A stretch of DNA of 64,000 nt from Kappaphycus alvarezii (taxonomy: Eukaryota > Rhodophyta > Florideophyceae > Gigartinales > Solieriaceae), in contig NADL03000459.1 in NCBI GenBank assembly GCA_002205965.3, positions 1,488,001 through 1,552,000 on the forward strand, written 5' to 3'. A model generated the notes under the pieces. The model had not been told where the DNA came from, ran no database searches, and saw only the letters and a program-made list of their open reading frames with translations. Made by a program: the position numbers and the translations under genes. Shown here one piece after another: positions 44,307-55,197 of this stretch. Every line of letters begins with the position of its first letter. The first letter of the stretch is position 1.

Positions 44307-45974
44307 CTACCTTGAGAAAAAGGAATCCACTCTTTTCGTTCCTAGTTGGGTTCTACGGGAATCGGCCCTTGGTTGCCCCGTAGCACCTTGCAAGAGGCAT
44401 TTATCAACATGCCTGTTGATGAGCAACAGGCCGCCCTTGATGGCGCGTTTGCATATCGGGCAGGTGGCTCCACCAAAATTTCCTGATGACTTCTTAATCG
44501 GAACACCAAAATTTCCTGATGACTTCTGAATCGGAAGTGACGGCGCAAGTATGTTTTCTCGATGTTTTGATTGTTGTTTAGAGGTAGGCATTTTTGAAAA
44601 GAATGAAGAGATTGGCGTGGGCGGGGTAATTGTAGAATTAGCGAGATGTGTGAAGTTACTAGCACCAACAGAAATCCAAGTCAAGTCAAAGGAAGTCAGA
44701 GCGGAAACGCCGGCATGGTCTTTAAGAACTGCGAGAGTTGCTCTTTCAAGGTCGTCAATCGCTGCATTCTTAACAACTGGCGAGTTTCCCTTCGCGGAAC
44801 AAAGAGAGACCAACCCTGTTGGCATTTTAGTTGCTCGGGTCGAACCATGATAGCCATTGCCCCGAAATCGATATCCAACCGTTAGCGTTTTCGGTCGACG
44901 CTTGTTCATCTCCCAGTCCCTTCTTAATCTGCGCACCAAATCCACCACCCGCTCTCGAACCCGAGCGCGAACATCCACTAGAGTGGAACATTTGCGAAAA
45001 CTATCCATTGAGGTTATTGACTTGAAGGCCGCCCCTGAGTCGATAACTGGTGAATTGTCTTGGCCGCTGCACAAGGACAGAATCTTCCGTGCTAGCTCTC
45101 GGTTTTCTAAGATGGATGTTAGCATCGCCTGAGCCTTCGGGCTGCAGCCGAATGTTTCGACCACATCTCTGGAAGTGGTCAGGCTTTTTCTGGACGAATG
45201 CTCCGCAGCCCACTCTTTAAGTTTTGTATCTGTAGCAAAGCCAAACCCCGGCAAATCTCGTGGACTTAGACCAGCTACATATTCTGCAGCTTCGCCCGGA
45301 AGAAAGGTGGTCTGGTCATGTGGCTTATTCATATTTACAGCAAGCTTAGCGAGAAGCTTGTTTTCGCTCACTCCGCCACAAAGAGTAAGCTGAGTAGTTT
45401 CAGTGATCTTCCGGCGAAGGTCCGCGACCAACTGAGAAGCGACCATGAGGGTGCGACGCACGGTGTCGTCATCTGTACGACCAAAGACGTGACCATCGAA
45501 GGACCACGGTTTTCCGCCGGCAGAGATCTCATAGTGAACCAAGGTAGTCAAATCAATAAAGACCTCATCAAATCCTAGCTTCTGACATGGACATTCGAAT
45601 ACCGGGGCGCCCATGACTGCGCAAACTCGAGCAACAGTGTTAGAGAGCCATGCTCGAATTACCTGCATAATTTCATGATTCGCTTCTCGAAATGGGGTAA
45701 GATCGGAACCATCGATGAGGACAAGATCCGGACAGGCAGCCACAGCCTTGGAAACTGGAGTCATTTTCTGAACGGCCCCATGGGCTCGTTGACGAGCGAC
45801 GTAATTGCTGGTAACGCACAGGTGCTTCTGGACAATGACCACAGGCTTGTCCTTGAGATGAGGGCGGGCGCGTATGGCAACGGAGGCGTAGAAGCAGTCG
45901 AGATCAAGTGCGACGATGGCGCGCGTTGCAAGGCCTTTTAGAGGTTTCCGCGGGCTGGAGGTTGAGGAGGTCAT
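44307..45974 (-). CDS. POLI: Y-family translesion DNA polymerase, iota type, with UBZ finger
   Basis: Intronless, 555 residues, start ATG 45974. The polymerase core starts at residue 20 with IVALDLDCFYASV (metal-binding Asp24, steric-gate Tyr29), then the finger/palm block TSNYVARQRAHGAVQKM and LGFDEVFIDL (catalytic Asp-Glu). Further conserved blocks are LTLCGGVSENKLLAKLAVNM, the helix-hairpin-helix LSPRDLPGFGFATDTKLKEW, and SGQDNSPVIDSG with DSFRKCS, the little-finger entry that resembles polymerase iota more than kappa or eta. The C-terminal tail has a PIP-like PISSFFSK (about 454-461), an 11-residue tandem repeat (KKSSGNFG motif), a C2HC ubiquitin-binding zinc finger CPICKRAIKGGLLLINRHVDKC (from about 505), and a terminal second PIP-like VDSFFSR. 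It would insert bases opposite lesions at stalled forks, recruited by ubiquitylated PCNA. It lies tail to tail with DnaJ; no shared regulation is implied. Confidence 0.9.
   Translation of the reverse strand: MTSSTSSPRKPLKGLATRAIVALDLDCFYASVAIRARPHLKDKPVVIVQKHLCVTSNYVARQRAHGAVQKMTPVSKAVAACPDLVLIDGSDLTPFREANHEIMQVIRAWLSNTVARVCAVMGAPVFECPCQKLGFDEVFIDLTTLVHYEISAGGKPWSFDGHVFGRTDDDTVRRTLMVASQLVADLRRKITETTQLTLCGGVSENKLLAKLAVNMNKPHDQTTFLPGEAAEYVAGLSPRDLPGFGFATDTKLKEWAAEHSSRKSLTTSRDVVETFGCSPKAQAMLTSILENRELARKILSLCSGQDNSPVIDSGAAFKSITSMDSFRKCSTLVDVRARVRERVVDLVRRLRRDWEMNKRRPKTLTVGYRFRGNGYHGSTRATKMPTGLVSLCSAKGNSPVVKNAAIDDLERATLAVLKDHAGVSALTSFDLTWISVGASNFTHLANSTITPPTPISSFFSKMPTSKQQSKHRENILAPSLPIQKSSGNFGVPIKKSSGNFGGATCPICKRAIKGGLLLINRHVDKCLLQGATGQPRADSRRTQLGTKRVDSFFSR
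44470..44536 (-). repeat. 33-bp tandem duplication inside the polymerase tail
   Basis: CCAAAATTTCCTGATGACTT occurs at two places 33 bp apart, giving two copies of an 11-residue unit around SSGNFG just before the zinc finger. In frame, so tolerated. Confidence 0.75.
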
Positions 45975-46290
45975 CCTAGTTTCAAAACAGGTGCTTGCTT
46001 GTCCCGTCTAGAAGAAATGCCTCACTATCTTTTGTCGCCCATGTTGCGAAACGCTGAAATGCGGAATACCCCGAAAGCAATGGAATTCCCCTAGCTGTGA
46101 CCGCCAAATTTATTTGAGCGCATTGCACCCATCAGCGGAGCACAGTACCCTATACTGTACTGCGCTGTATGTACACTATATGCACTGTACGTATGCTACG
46201 CTGTACTGTTGCGAATCGTGTCAACGTTTAAAAGTGTTACGCGTGCCCTATACGTACGTACATAATCGAAGGGGCAAGTTACACAGTACA
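45975..46290. other. Intergenic upstream of the polymerase gene
   Basis: About 60-90 bp of possible 5' leader, then GTAC-rich sequence (TATACTGTACTGCGCTGTATG, 46150-46170) without coding signal. Confidence 0.4.
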
Positions 46291-46295
46291 GTCAC

Positions 46296-46503
46296 ACCTA
46301 CGATTTAGTGCCACCCCCATACATGGGCTAAAAATGCGCACTATATTGGAGTGCGCATTAAATCGTTGGCGGGAATCGCCAGACTCACCCCTCTAAATTT
46401 AACTGAAAAACAAGAACTTGCGCATAGGCTCCAATTTTGTTACCAAGCCCCTGAGGGTAGCACTACACCGAGGGTAGCACTATCAAATCGCGCACTAAAT
46501 CGA
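46296..46503. repeat. MITE-like inverted-repeat segment with internal hairpin
   Basis: CGATTTAGTGC near 46297-46307 is inverted at 46489-46501 as GCGCACTAAATCG. Inside, AATGCGCAC (46333-46341) pairs perfectly with GTGCGCATT (46351-46359) across a 9-nt loop. The right-hand stretch GCACTATCAAATCGCGCAC resembles the end of the neighbouring Tc1 element (GTGCTATCCTAAATTCGCGC), so this may be a non-autonomous relative. Confidence 0.45.
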
Positions 46504-46825
46504 GACCCCCCTGTACTTGTTCTTAAGGCAGCGAGATGATGGCAGCGCTATTCGTAAGAGGAATAGACATGACTGAATGCCTTTGCATTCGGTCAGTAGA
46601 ATGTACTCTGGCGCGGCGTGAATGTGAGATGTGGTCGATTGATGGTCAGTGGGGCAGCGTACGCGTGAGTATAAAGATGATAGCAGCGGGTCTTACCTCT
46701 GGAGGGAGGAAGGCAGCCAAGGGAGGAAGGCAGCCGGCAGCTTGTGCCGATGGATTCTTGCCGTAGCCGTTACACATCAGGTATCCAGATTGAGTCTCAA
46801 CCCTCACGCTACCACCATACGTACA

Positions 46826-47008
46826 ACGCTTGGAGGTTGGCATCCGGCGGCGTTCTCCGTCGTCAAGGAACTCGCGAGAACCGTTGCCACCCGAGCAATG
46901 GAACGGTTTTCGAAGGTTAGAGCCATTCTTTTACAGCGGCACTCCGCTTTGACAGTAACCTCCAATGCCGCTTGTTTGCTGGCTGGCCTCCCTTCCACCT
47001 TCTGGTAG
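46826..47008 (+). pseudogene. Non-LTR retrotransposon, 3' fragment (copy 3)
   Basis: Reads TLGGWHPAAFSVVKELARTV, then FSKVRAILLQRHSALTVTSN and AACLLAGL, matching 33285-33443 of copy 2 (MLGGWHPDTFLLITEIARLV; YSKVRAILLQQHAALMVTSN). The frame ends at TAG 47006-47008 with STFW, so the last residues differ. It is 5'-truncated, as is common for non-LTR insertions. The Tc1 element begins 70 bp downstream. Confidence 0.75.
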
Positions 47009-47076
47009 ATTGGAGTGCCATCCACAGCTTTCGACGCATCGTACGGTTTCGCAATTGGCCTGACAATGATACGATA

Positions 47077-48629
47077 TTTGTGCGCGAATTTAGAATAGCA
47101 CCACCACAAAATATTACCGTTCAATGGCAAAGAGATGGCCGTTCTCGATAATTTACACGTCCATCGGACCGCAATGTGGATTCATTTAAAAGGTGTAAAC
47201 GCCAAATCAAATGGATCATCAAAATGGATGTTATGCACCAAACAAAGTTTAGGTAGGCGAAATAAGAATAGCCCCACCAGTTTCTATGGCACATAAAGAT
47301 GAAAGCGTAGTCTTTAAAGCTTTATAAATAGTCTGGGCGACGGCCAACAGCTACAACGAGCACAGTCATAGCAATTAAGTGACAACAGAATGGGAAAAGG
47401 AAAGAAACTGACTGAGCAAGAGAAAGGAGCAATTTTAGCTTTAAATGGGGAAGGACTAAGCAACCGCGCCATCGCAAAGCGCATTAAGAGGTACAAAAAT
47501 TCTGTGTCGAGGTTTTTAAAAGACAAAAAAGGCTATAGAAAGAAGTACGACACGAAGAATAACACCAAAATCTCAGCAACTGGTGTTCGGGCATTAATGA
47601 GGAGCGCATCAAAAACTGGGGCCTCAGCATCCGAATTGAAGGCGGAGCTGGATCTACCTATCGGACAGCGCCGCATTCAGCAGATTTTACCTGATTCAGA
47701 GCGCTTTGTTTTCTGGAAGGTGAAAAGGGAACCACCTTCGACTCAAGACCATAAGTTAGCCCGTCTAGAGTGAGCTCGGAAGCATCATAATAAATCTGCA
47801 CATGAATGGGGGTTGGTTGTTTGGTCTGATGAGAAAAGTTTAATTTGGACGGACCAGATGGGTTTTGTCACTACTGGCATGATATGCGCAAGGCTAAAGT
47901 TGTTCTATCTAAGCGAAGGGTTGGAGGTGGTGGGGTGATGGTTTGGGGTTGTTTTTCAAAGTACGGGTTTTCAGATCTCGCTTTTCTACAAGGAAATAAA
48001 GACAGTCTGAAGTATTGTGCTACATTGGAGAACTATCTACTTCCTTACACAGACGAGAAGATGATGTTGAGGTGGGTTTTTATGCAAGATAATGCATCAA
48101 TACACACGTCACACGTGTCATCGGAGTGGATGCAGAGCAATTTGGCCCATGTTATGTCATGGTCTGCGCGATCCCCGGACTTGAATCCCATTGAAAACGT
48201 CTGAGGGGTTCTTGCAAGGTCGGTTTATGCTAACTATCGTCAGTTTTCTACTGTTGAGGAGCTAAAAACACTGTGCGGAGCGAATGGGCAAAATTGGATC
48301 ACAATTTGATCAAAAATCTACTTGCGTGCATGCCCAAGCGCTGTGCACAACTGTTGGAGCGGCAAGGTGCGAAAAAAGACTATTAAGTTTTTTTTCAATA
48401 AAATTGTTGTCATGGTTCTTGATTAGACATTGTGGTTCTATCCTAAATTCGCGGATGGAAACTATTTTTTTTAGTATTTTTTCTGTGTTTGGCCAATAGC
48501 ATTGAGTTTCCTACCCTTTAAATGGCTTGGATTTAGGCCTCCATTGATATAAAAATCTTTTAAATTTGCCTCTCTGTTGAGCCTGCACTCTCATTTTCAG
48601 GGGTGGTGCTATCCTAAATTCGCGCACTG
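47077..48629 (+). mobile_element. Tc1/mariner element with IR/DR-type terminal repeats
   Basis: The left end GTGCGCGAATTTAGAATAGCACCACC (positions 47080-47105) is the inverse of the right end (48602-48628), and TA dinucleotides flank both sides (47075-47076, 48630-48631). A second, inner copy of the binding-site-like repeat occurs in each end: GGCGAAATAAGAATAGCCCC near 47256-47276 and, inverted, TTCTATCCTAAATTCGCG near 48433-48450. Outer and inner copies are about 175-180 bp apart at both ends. This is the IR/DR arrangement known from Tc1 elements such as Sleeping Beauty. Confidence 0.75.
47390..48385 (+). pseudogene. Tc1-family transposase, DD34E
   Basis: ATG 47390 begins a helix-turn-helix DNA-binding region (GKKLTEQEKGAILALNGEGL, NRAIAKRIKRYKNSVSRFL). 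A TGA occurs at 47771-47773. The first catalytic Asp is in VVWSDEKS (about 47818-47841). A frame change follows at an AAAA run near 47836, then LDGPDGFCHYWHDMRKAK and GGGGVMVWGCFSKYG. The second Asp is in FMQDNASIHTS, and Glu comes 34 residues later in SPDLNPIE, giving DD34E. TGA 48202-48204 sits where the family has Trp (NVWG). After another frame change the reading ends with LERQGAKKDY and TAA near 48385. Non-functional as it stands. Confidence 0.82.
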
Positions 48630-48631
48630 TA

Positions 48632-50455
48632 TCTGTACGTGTCTCTCAATCCTCAACAATGCACCAATTTTGACAACAGTACAGTACAGTGGTGGAAATA
48701 ACTTTACGACATGCACCCTTTCTGGTTGTCAGTAGCTCAATTTTTAAGCAAGGTTGAAATGCGTTCCATGACATGTCCCTCAGGACGTGTAGATTATGGC
48801 GCAGCTTCTATTTTTCAAAAAAGAGGACTCAAACCGGAGTTATTGTTCACTGACTCCTAATCCCCCGGCAAAATCTTTAAGTGTAAAAGCCGGAACATAA
48901 CTCCTAGTAGTTTATCTTCTTGCCGTGCGCGCGCACGACCTAGACGCAGTATTTCTGCATGGAATCCACCAACCTTTCGGGCGTGTCGGTACTTATACTC
49001 CCCATTCGTCCCGGATGCAACCAGTCAATGAATCCACGTACTGTACTGTAGGTCTCTAAACCAGATAGTGTCATTCTCATCAAACACCAAGTGATTCTCG
49101 GGTGAGCAATGAATATGGCGAACGACTAAATTCAATAAAAACACATCATGAATTGAATAAAATACACAGCAGAATTCTTATGCATCTGTTGTTGCAACTT
49201 CAAAAATAAAGTCGGAAATTAAAATAACAAACTTATTCATAAATGATTCAAACGAAGGCCCTTTTTCCCAAAAATTCGAGCTATCCAGTCCCATTGACCA
49301 CCATCTTTCAGCGTTGCTAACATCATAAAAAGCGCATCCTTACCTGTGATGTCGCTTTCCTGTGATGTCGCCTTTTCTCCCCATTCCAACATTATAGTTT
49401 CGTTCGATGTAAGATCCAAGAAGATCTCATAGTTTTTGAAACTCCTCCCCACTGAAATTTTTCATGCTTAAAATAGTCTTGGAACCGCCCGTCTCATAAA
49501 AATTGTCAACATACGGGCAAGGAAAGTCCTTTTCCTCACTGTTTTCGTAAGCTGGAGTTGTGCTGTAATTTTTTACGTTCCGAATAGCGTTTTTCTGCTG
49601 CGTCCGCTGAAATTAAAAGCGCCTGATTTACCTGGTGCGTGGATACCGGGCACTCTTTGCGGTGAAAATCAGTCTGAGTATCTAAGTTGGGTCTTGGCGC
49701 TGGGGGTTTTAGGGGGGGGGAATTCTGCGGGGCATAGTGCTGGTGCTGAGGTCAATCTGTATTGGTGGTCGCAGGTTTAAAATAGGGGACTCGGGCTGTT
49801 ATGATCAGTTTGTGGAAGTTAATGCAGAGAATGGGTGTGTACAGTGCAACTGGTGTCTTTTTGCTGGGCAAGAGATCACTCAGACATGTTAAGACTGATT
49901 AATATTGCAATAGTTCGCCTCATTCACTAAAAGGCGGTCGACTTTAGTGAGTAATATAATCTCGGAGCATTGCTTTGAATTTTGTGTAGTTGGGGGTCTT
50001 TACGGTAGAGCTGCATAAAATTTGTAATCTACTTATATTTCATTAAAAGTAATGATTGTTACTGTATTTAATCCGTGATTCTAGAATAATATTGGCTCTT
50101 TCGCAGTATCCCTCGTATTTCTTTGAGAGGTCTAGTGCACTGTTCAGCACATTGTCCTGGGGTCGAGCCGAAGAGGGCTACCTCTCCTCATCGTGGATAA
50201 TTATAAGTTACCGTAGCTCATTTTTTCCGCCGGTCCTGATCCCTCTGGATTCTTTCAGTTCCGTCACTATAGTGCTGTACAGTATACTCTAATGTACACT
50301 CCTGACTAATGTCATAAAACACCCCCAAAAATTCAATTTCTCTATGTTCCTTTTATTTAATCACAAAAAATAATGGTTTCTATTGATGTTAACGGTCTTA
50401 AAACATAAAATACCACACAAAAAGTTTCATTTAACTTGATATGGCAGAAATTGAT
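48632..50455. other. No gene seen
   Basis: Short frames only. It holds two GTAC runs (CAGTACAGTACAGT, 48677-48690; CGTACTGTACTGTAGG, 49037-49052) and a nine-G run near 49712. A 71-codon minus-strand frame at 49237-49452 is unrecognised. Confidence 0.4.
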
Positions 50456-51130
50456 GGATTGGTCCTGAAAATGGAGGTGACTGATGCTTTAAGACAGGTG
50501 GAAAAAACGATTCATTCATCGCCTTGTATAGCATGGCCTCAGCTTTACCTCACTTTGCAGAATTTCATAGTCCCGAACGAACAGAGAAACAGAAAATTAT
50601 ACCCGAGGGTACTCAAATAGCATAGGATGAGCGGGCTCAAGTGGCCAGTCTGGAGCAGCCCGATCTTTCAATGTCGGCAATCGCCAGACAGCTGAGGCAC
50701 TCGATAACAGTAGTCTTTGCATTTATCAAGGATCTATCTACTTCTGGGAAGCACAATTTAAGATCAAAAAGACTTAAAAATAACCAGTAAGGACGAAAGA
50801 AGTCTGTTCCGGGCGCTTTCTAACTCAACTAGAAGTGCCCGTGTGTTGCGAAATGAGCTCAATCTACTCATCTCCGCAAGAGGAACGCGAGCGTATCTGA
50901 GCGAGTCTGTTTTCTTGCGTTACAAAAAAAAATCAAAACTCAGCTTCCGCTACTGCTGCGACACTGAGACGCTCTAATCAAATTTGCAAGGTCTCATTCA
51001 GACGAGGACAAAAGTTGTTGGGGCCGGGTGGTCTGGAGCGACGAGAAGCGGTTCAATTGCGATGGACCTGGCGCATGATTTCGCAGCATCCTGAGCGCTT
51101 GAAGGAGAACCATGAACTTCACTCTGGCTA
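50456..51130 (+). pseudogene. Second Tc1/mariner-like transposase fragment
   Basis: A helix-turn-helix-like segment reads DERAQVASLEQPDLSMSAIA, then RQLRHSITVVFAFIKD (50626-50733). Near 51026-51090 the first catalytic region reads GRVVWSDEKRFNCDGPG. The remaining DDE core is missing or unreadable. It differs in sequence from the element at 47.1 kb, so it is a separate family, and it is followed directly by the hAT element. Confidence 0.6.
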
Positions 51131-51224
51131 AGGGGCGTATTTCTTCGATAAAAAGGCTCCAATCGTCCACAGCAACCACATCAACTCACACTTTGGTGGT
51201 TCGAATGTCCCTGTTAAGTTATTC

Positions 51225-53018
51225 GTGGACAAGGGCCTCGTCGACTTTATTGTTGGCAATGTAAGGTTCCGGGATGTCAATTATAATGAGGGGATCAAGA
51301 AAGAGCGCCCTCTTAGTGTTTTCGAATACGTTTTTGATACTTTCGAAGATCATCATAAGGCTGCAGATGTAGCCAAAGTGAGATATATTATTCATTTGAA
51401 GAACCCTGCCCAATTATATCTCATTGCTGACTATCTCAGCGTAGGAGCCTCATCTTCAATTGATTCAGGAATACTGGCGATGATGAAGGAAAGCACTGGC
51501 TTGACGTCGCTAAAGTTTGTATCTGAAGGAAAGATGACTTTCTATGCACGATACGTGTGTTCGATCAAACTTCAATTGTTAAAAGACCTGCTTGCTCGCG
51601 TTTGGACCTTCTCCGTTGCCATAGATATGTCGACTTATATGGCCCCATATTAGCTCTACATTCTTTTTCATTTGCTCTGTAATTGTGACATTCTGAACTT
51701 CCACTTGCTTGCAATCCCGATGTGTTCTCGACGAAAATGTGAACAGATTTTGCTACACGCTGCCAAAACGTTTCACATGCCGGCCCCTTATTGGAGGAAC
51801 ATGATTGTTTCAATCTTTACTGGTGGCGAGCGCAAGATGACAAGGCGTGTCCAAGGCGTAGCCACTCGCTTCGAAAGTGCTGCTCTGTCAGGCTTTTACC
51901 TCATTTGATGTGGTATACATCACCTGGACATCAAGTTGCAGAGTTTCTTCGCTTCCTTGATGTAAGAAGAGTTCTATTCTAGTCTCACGTCGTTGATAAC
52001 GTACTTACGCAAGCTGCAGAATCTTATGAAGGATATGAAGACTAATGATAATACCTACCGTCGCAGACACTCGCTTGAAATGTATTGACAAAGTATCTGC
52101 CTGGTTCAAGACGAATCTTGTGGAAGTGCTGGCGTATCTCGACCAGAAGAAACCTTCTGTGGCAGAAACACCGTCCTAGTGGGATGCGCTTAAGTTTATT
52201 CAGAATAAATCGGATGAGGCAATGATTAATTTCCGCAGACCTGAAGGACTTAAAACGCTAGTGTCACAGCACCGTAAAGCTCTGCTGCATCTGTACTCAT
52301 TTTTGGTGCCCTTGTTCGATGCTTCTTGGCCTCTATCTGCTGAAGACGCAAATGTTGTTTATCTGGAAAATTCAATCGTCTCCGGAGATCTTCAGTATTC
52401 ACTTCAGCTTTCCAATTTCACAGCAGTTTTGAAGAACCTTGGGATGTTTGTCAAGAGAAACGTTCAAGATATTGGGGCGGTCGCAATGGAAGAGCATGTG
52501 AAAGGTCTTGCTGCCTGCTCAGTGAACCTTTTCGCGGCGTTAATTCTGTGGTCGCCGAGCGTGACTAGTCAAACTAAGCTTCCGCCGAGATGCACCCTTG
52601 GCTATCTCATCAGATTATATGGCGTCATGGTCGACAGTTGAGTAACATTCTGAGGGTCCAAACCCCTCTCTTACAGAAGACCTGGTTGTTAGCAGAGATG
52701 GATATCACCGAGCAGCAGTTCGAAGAACTTCAGGCGACCTATCATCTCGGGATCTCTTTCAAGAGTTTGCTGGATGCGTGTAATTGCAGTACTACATTCG
52801 AGGATGGTTGGAAGAAGACTAATAATCGGTTTCGCTTCTTGCAAGAGATTTGTCGTGGCCTCGCGATAGCTTTTCCTGGCACATTGACTGCAGAACGCGA
52901 CTTTTCGATCTTCAAGTGCGAGAAGGACACTAGAAGAGTCTCACTGATAGACTTTTCTGTGGAACGAGTTCTCCATGCCATGCAGTTCAAGCAAGTGGAA
53001 TCCATGAAGTTCAATTAA
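51225..53018 (+). pseudogene. hAT-family transposase, broken
   Basis: First open stretch 51225-51653 ends in LLKDLLARVWTFSVAIDMST, which resembles the region with the first catalytic residues. After a TAG the same frame goes on with LNFHLLAIPMCSRRKCEQIL and TGGERKMTRRVQGVATRFES, then TGA 51906-51908 where the family has Trp, then CGIHHLDIKLQSFFASL. A further frame (52222-52641) covers the insertion domain, and 52590-53018 ends in the hAT C-terminal dimerisation block (FRFLQEICRGLAIAFPGTLT, AERDFSIFKCEKD, SVERVLHAMQFKQVESM). Domain order and length (about 600 residues) fit a near full-length transposase with several lesions. Confidence 0.72.
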
Positions 53019-54330
53019 TGTACAGCAGTGAAGTCAGCTTTAGAGACGTCGGTCATTTTGTATGTTTTTCGTATGGTGACCGCATTTAAGTTTCCTAACG
53101 AGCGGAAAGTAGCTTATTTGCAGCAATTGTGACGTGCGCGACATTTAAATTGGCCCATCAATCACACGACAACCTACAAAGGTGGTGTGGGTATAGTGGG
53201 CCGTCACAACCGTCTTACTGATAATTTATACTTCGAACTAACCAGCCCGGAAATTTCTCTCACCATATTTCGGAAGTGACTTTGCCGCTGACCTCCACAA
53301 GAGCCCGTCAAAGCACCTCACTGTGGACCTCTTCATCGTCGGCCCCCTATTCGTGCCCACAGCTTAGGGACTTGATGTAACTTTTGTCAACCCTCACCTT
53401 GCGCATATCGCATCCAGGTAGATTAATGTCTCTCAGCACTGAAATGAGCAGAACATCGGAAAAGAGAATACTATGTCATACCGTGTCGTGCCGAGTTTAT
53501 CTGCCTTCTGTCTATTGCCATTGACATCTACGTTCAGTTCCGACCAATCGTACTTCAGAACTGCGTACAGATGTTTTCACAAGTATCTGCCCTCCGGATA
53601 GGCTAACGCCTGACCCGTCTCAATATCTATTGAACAAAAAGGTGTATTTCTCTCTTTTCTCTCAGTGCGGGAAATACACACCCTATTTCCCCTTGGATAC
53701 GGTAATTCCTAATCAATTCAGTCAACGCATCGCGACATCCTTTTGTAGATCCGCGTAGTTGTCCATGAGGACGCAGTCAATTTCATACTATTTCTGAAGA
53801 TTGAGCTGTGCCCGTTCACTAATTTATTTTGATAGTGGATGCACTACGATGGAACACCTATGCACACTTGCTGCGTCTCCTCGTAGCATCCCTTTCGGAC
53901 CAGGGATGAATTAAGAAGATACCACAGCCAGTATCAACGATGACTTGTTGTAGCGCACAATATGTTCAAAAAGCCACGCAGCGATAGTACCCTGTTGGGG
54001 AGCATGTTTATCATGCACGCAATGAAATGATTTTATGCACTGATCCTAGTAAGCATACCGGAAAATAATAAGGTTCCCATCGAAAATTCAGTCCAGGCTG
54101 ATGCTTCTGAAACCACACCCATCTAAACTTCTTATTCAGATGCACTCGATGTCGTTCCTTGGGCTGATGTAATACAAGGCAATGCTTCTCAACTTGTTCC
54201 CCGTGAATCTTCCATCTCGTTGCGAGTCTTCTGAAATTTCCTCATATCATGTTACTGCAAAAGATACAATATGATCTGGCAATTTTTCATGCAGATCGCG
54301 ACTTCAAAGAATTCGTCGTATAGGCATTCA
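53019..54330. other. Unassigned, possible decayed element
   Basis: Base composition is less AT-rich than the next block, and short readable stretches exist (VVAHNMFKKPRSDSTLLGSM near 53946-54005; SYSDALDVVPWADVIQGNAS near 54133-54192), but I cannot place them in a family. Confidence 0.3.
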
Positions 54331-55197
54331 GACCGCCTAAATTTCACAAAAAAATACCCATAGCCTGCGAGGTCGACCGAAGTAAGTCTTAACCATAATA
54401 ATATCAATACTCACAGTACGGTTGAATGCTTTAATCAGCAACAGATAAATTTCATTAAAGAGGTATTTTCAAGTCGCCTACCGCACATATCTCATACACA
54501 TCCACAACAGTTAACCCTTCCATAAACCTTGAAAATGCATTGGTAATTCTGATATTTTATTAAGGAATCATATTAAATACGTATAATAGATTATTTCGTA
54601 GGACGGTAACAAGTTGAGGAAGAAAACTTCCTGGCAGAATCTCTCTGGAGAAAACTCATATACATTTCGTTCATTGAGAGTTCAAGAAAGACTCCTGAAT
54701 TACAATTCTATTGGTGAATATATCTTGCGTGCGCCAATGTTGTACAGCGTAATTACAGTAAATGTCATTATTGTACACTTTTTTGATTGATGTCATTTTG
54801 AACAGTCTTAAAATGATTTCGGTAGGTTATCAGAACGTGTTTATTCCAGTTATACAGCTCATCAAAGTCCAGCTGAAACTAAATTCTATCAATGATGAAC
54901 ACATGCTTCAATTTGATTGGTTAGTGCATTAAAAATCTAAATAATCTCAGTATCTCCTTAAGAAAAATAGTAATTGTACGGCTGTGCCATGATTTCTCAT
55001 TCAAACTTCCAAAAACTGTGTTAGGTATTCCAATCTATAGGAGCTAATGGTATTACTGGATAAAGCGCATTACAGATCAATGTCGTGTAATGCTCCCTCT
55101 CCCGCCACATAGGAGTTAATAACTTACTTTTAGGCACAATTAAATATAAATTAACACATTTTCAAACCTCGACTTGTTCGTCACAAGAAAAAGATGG

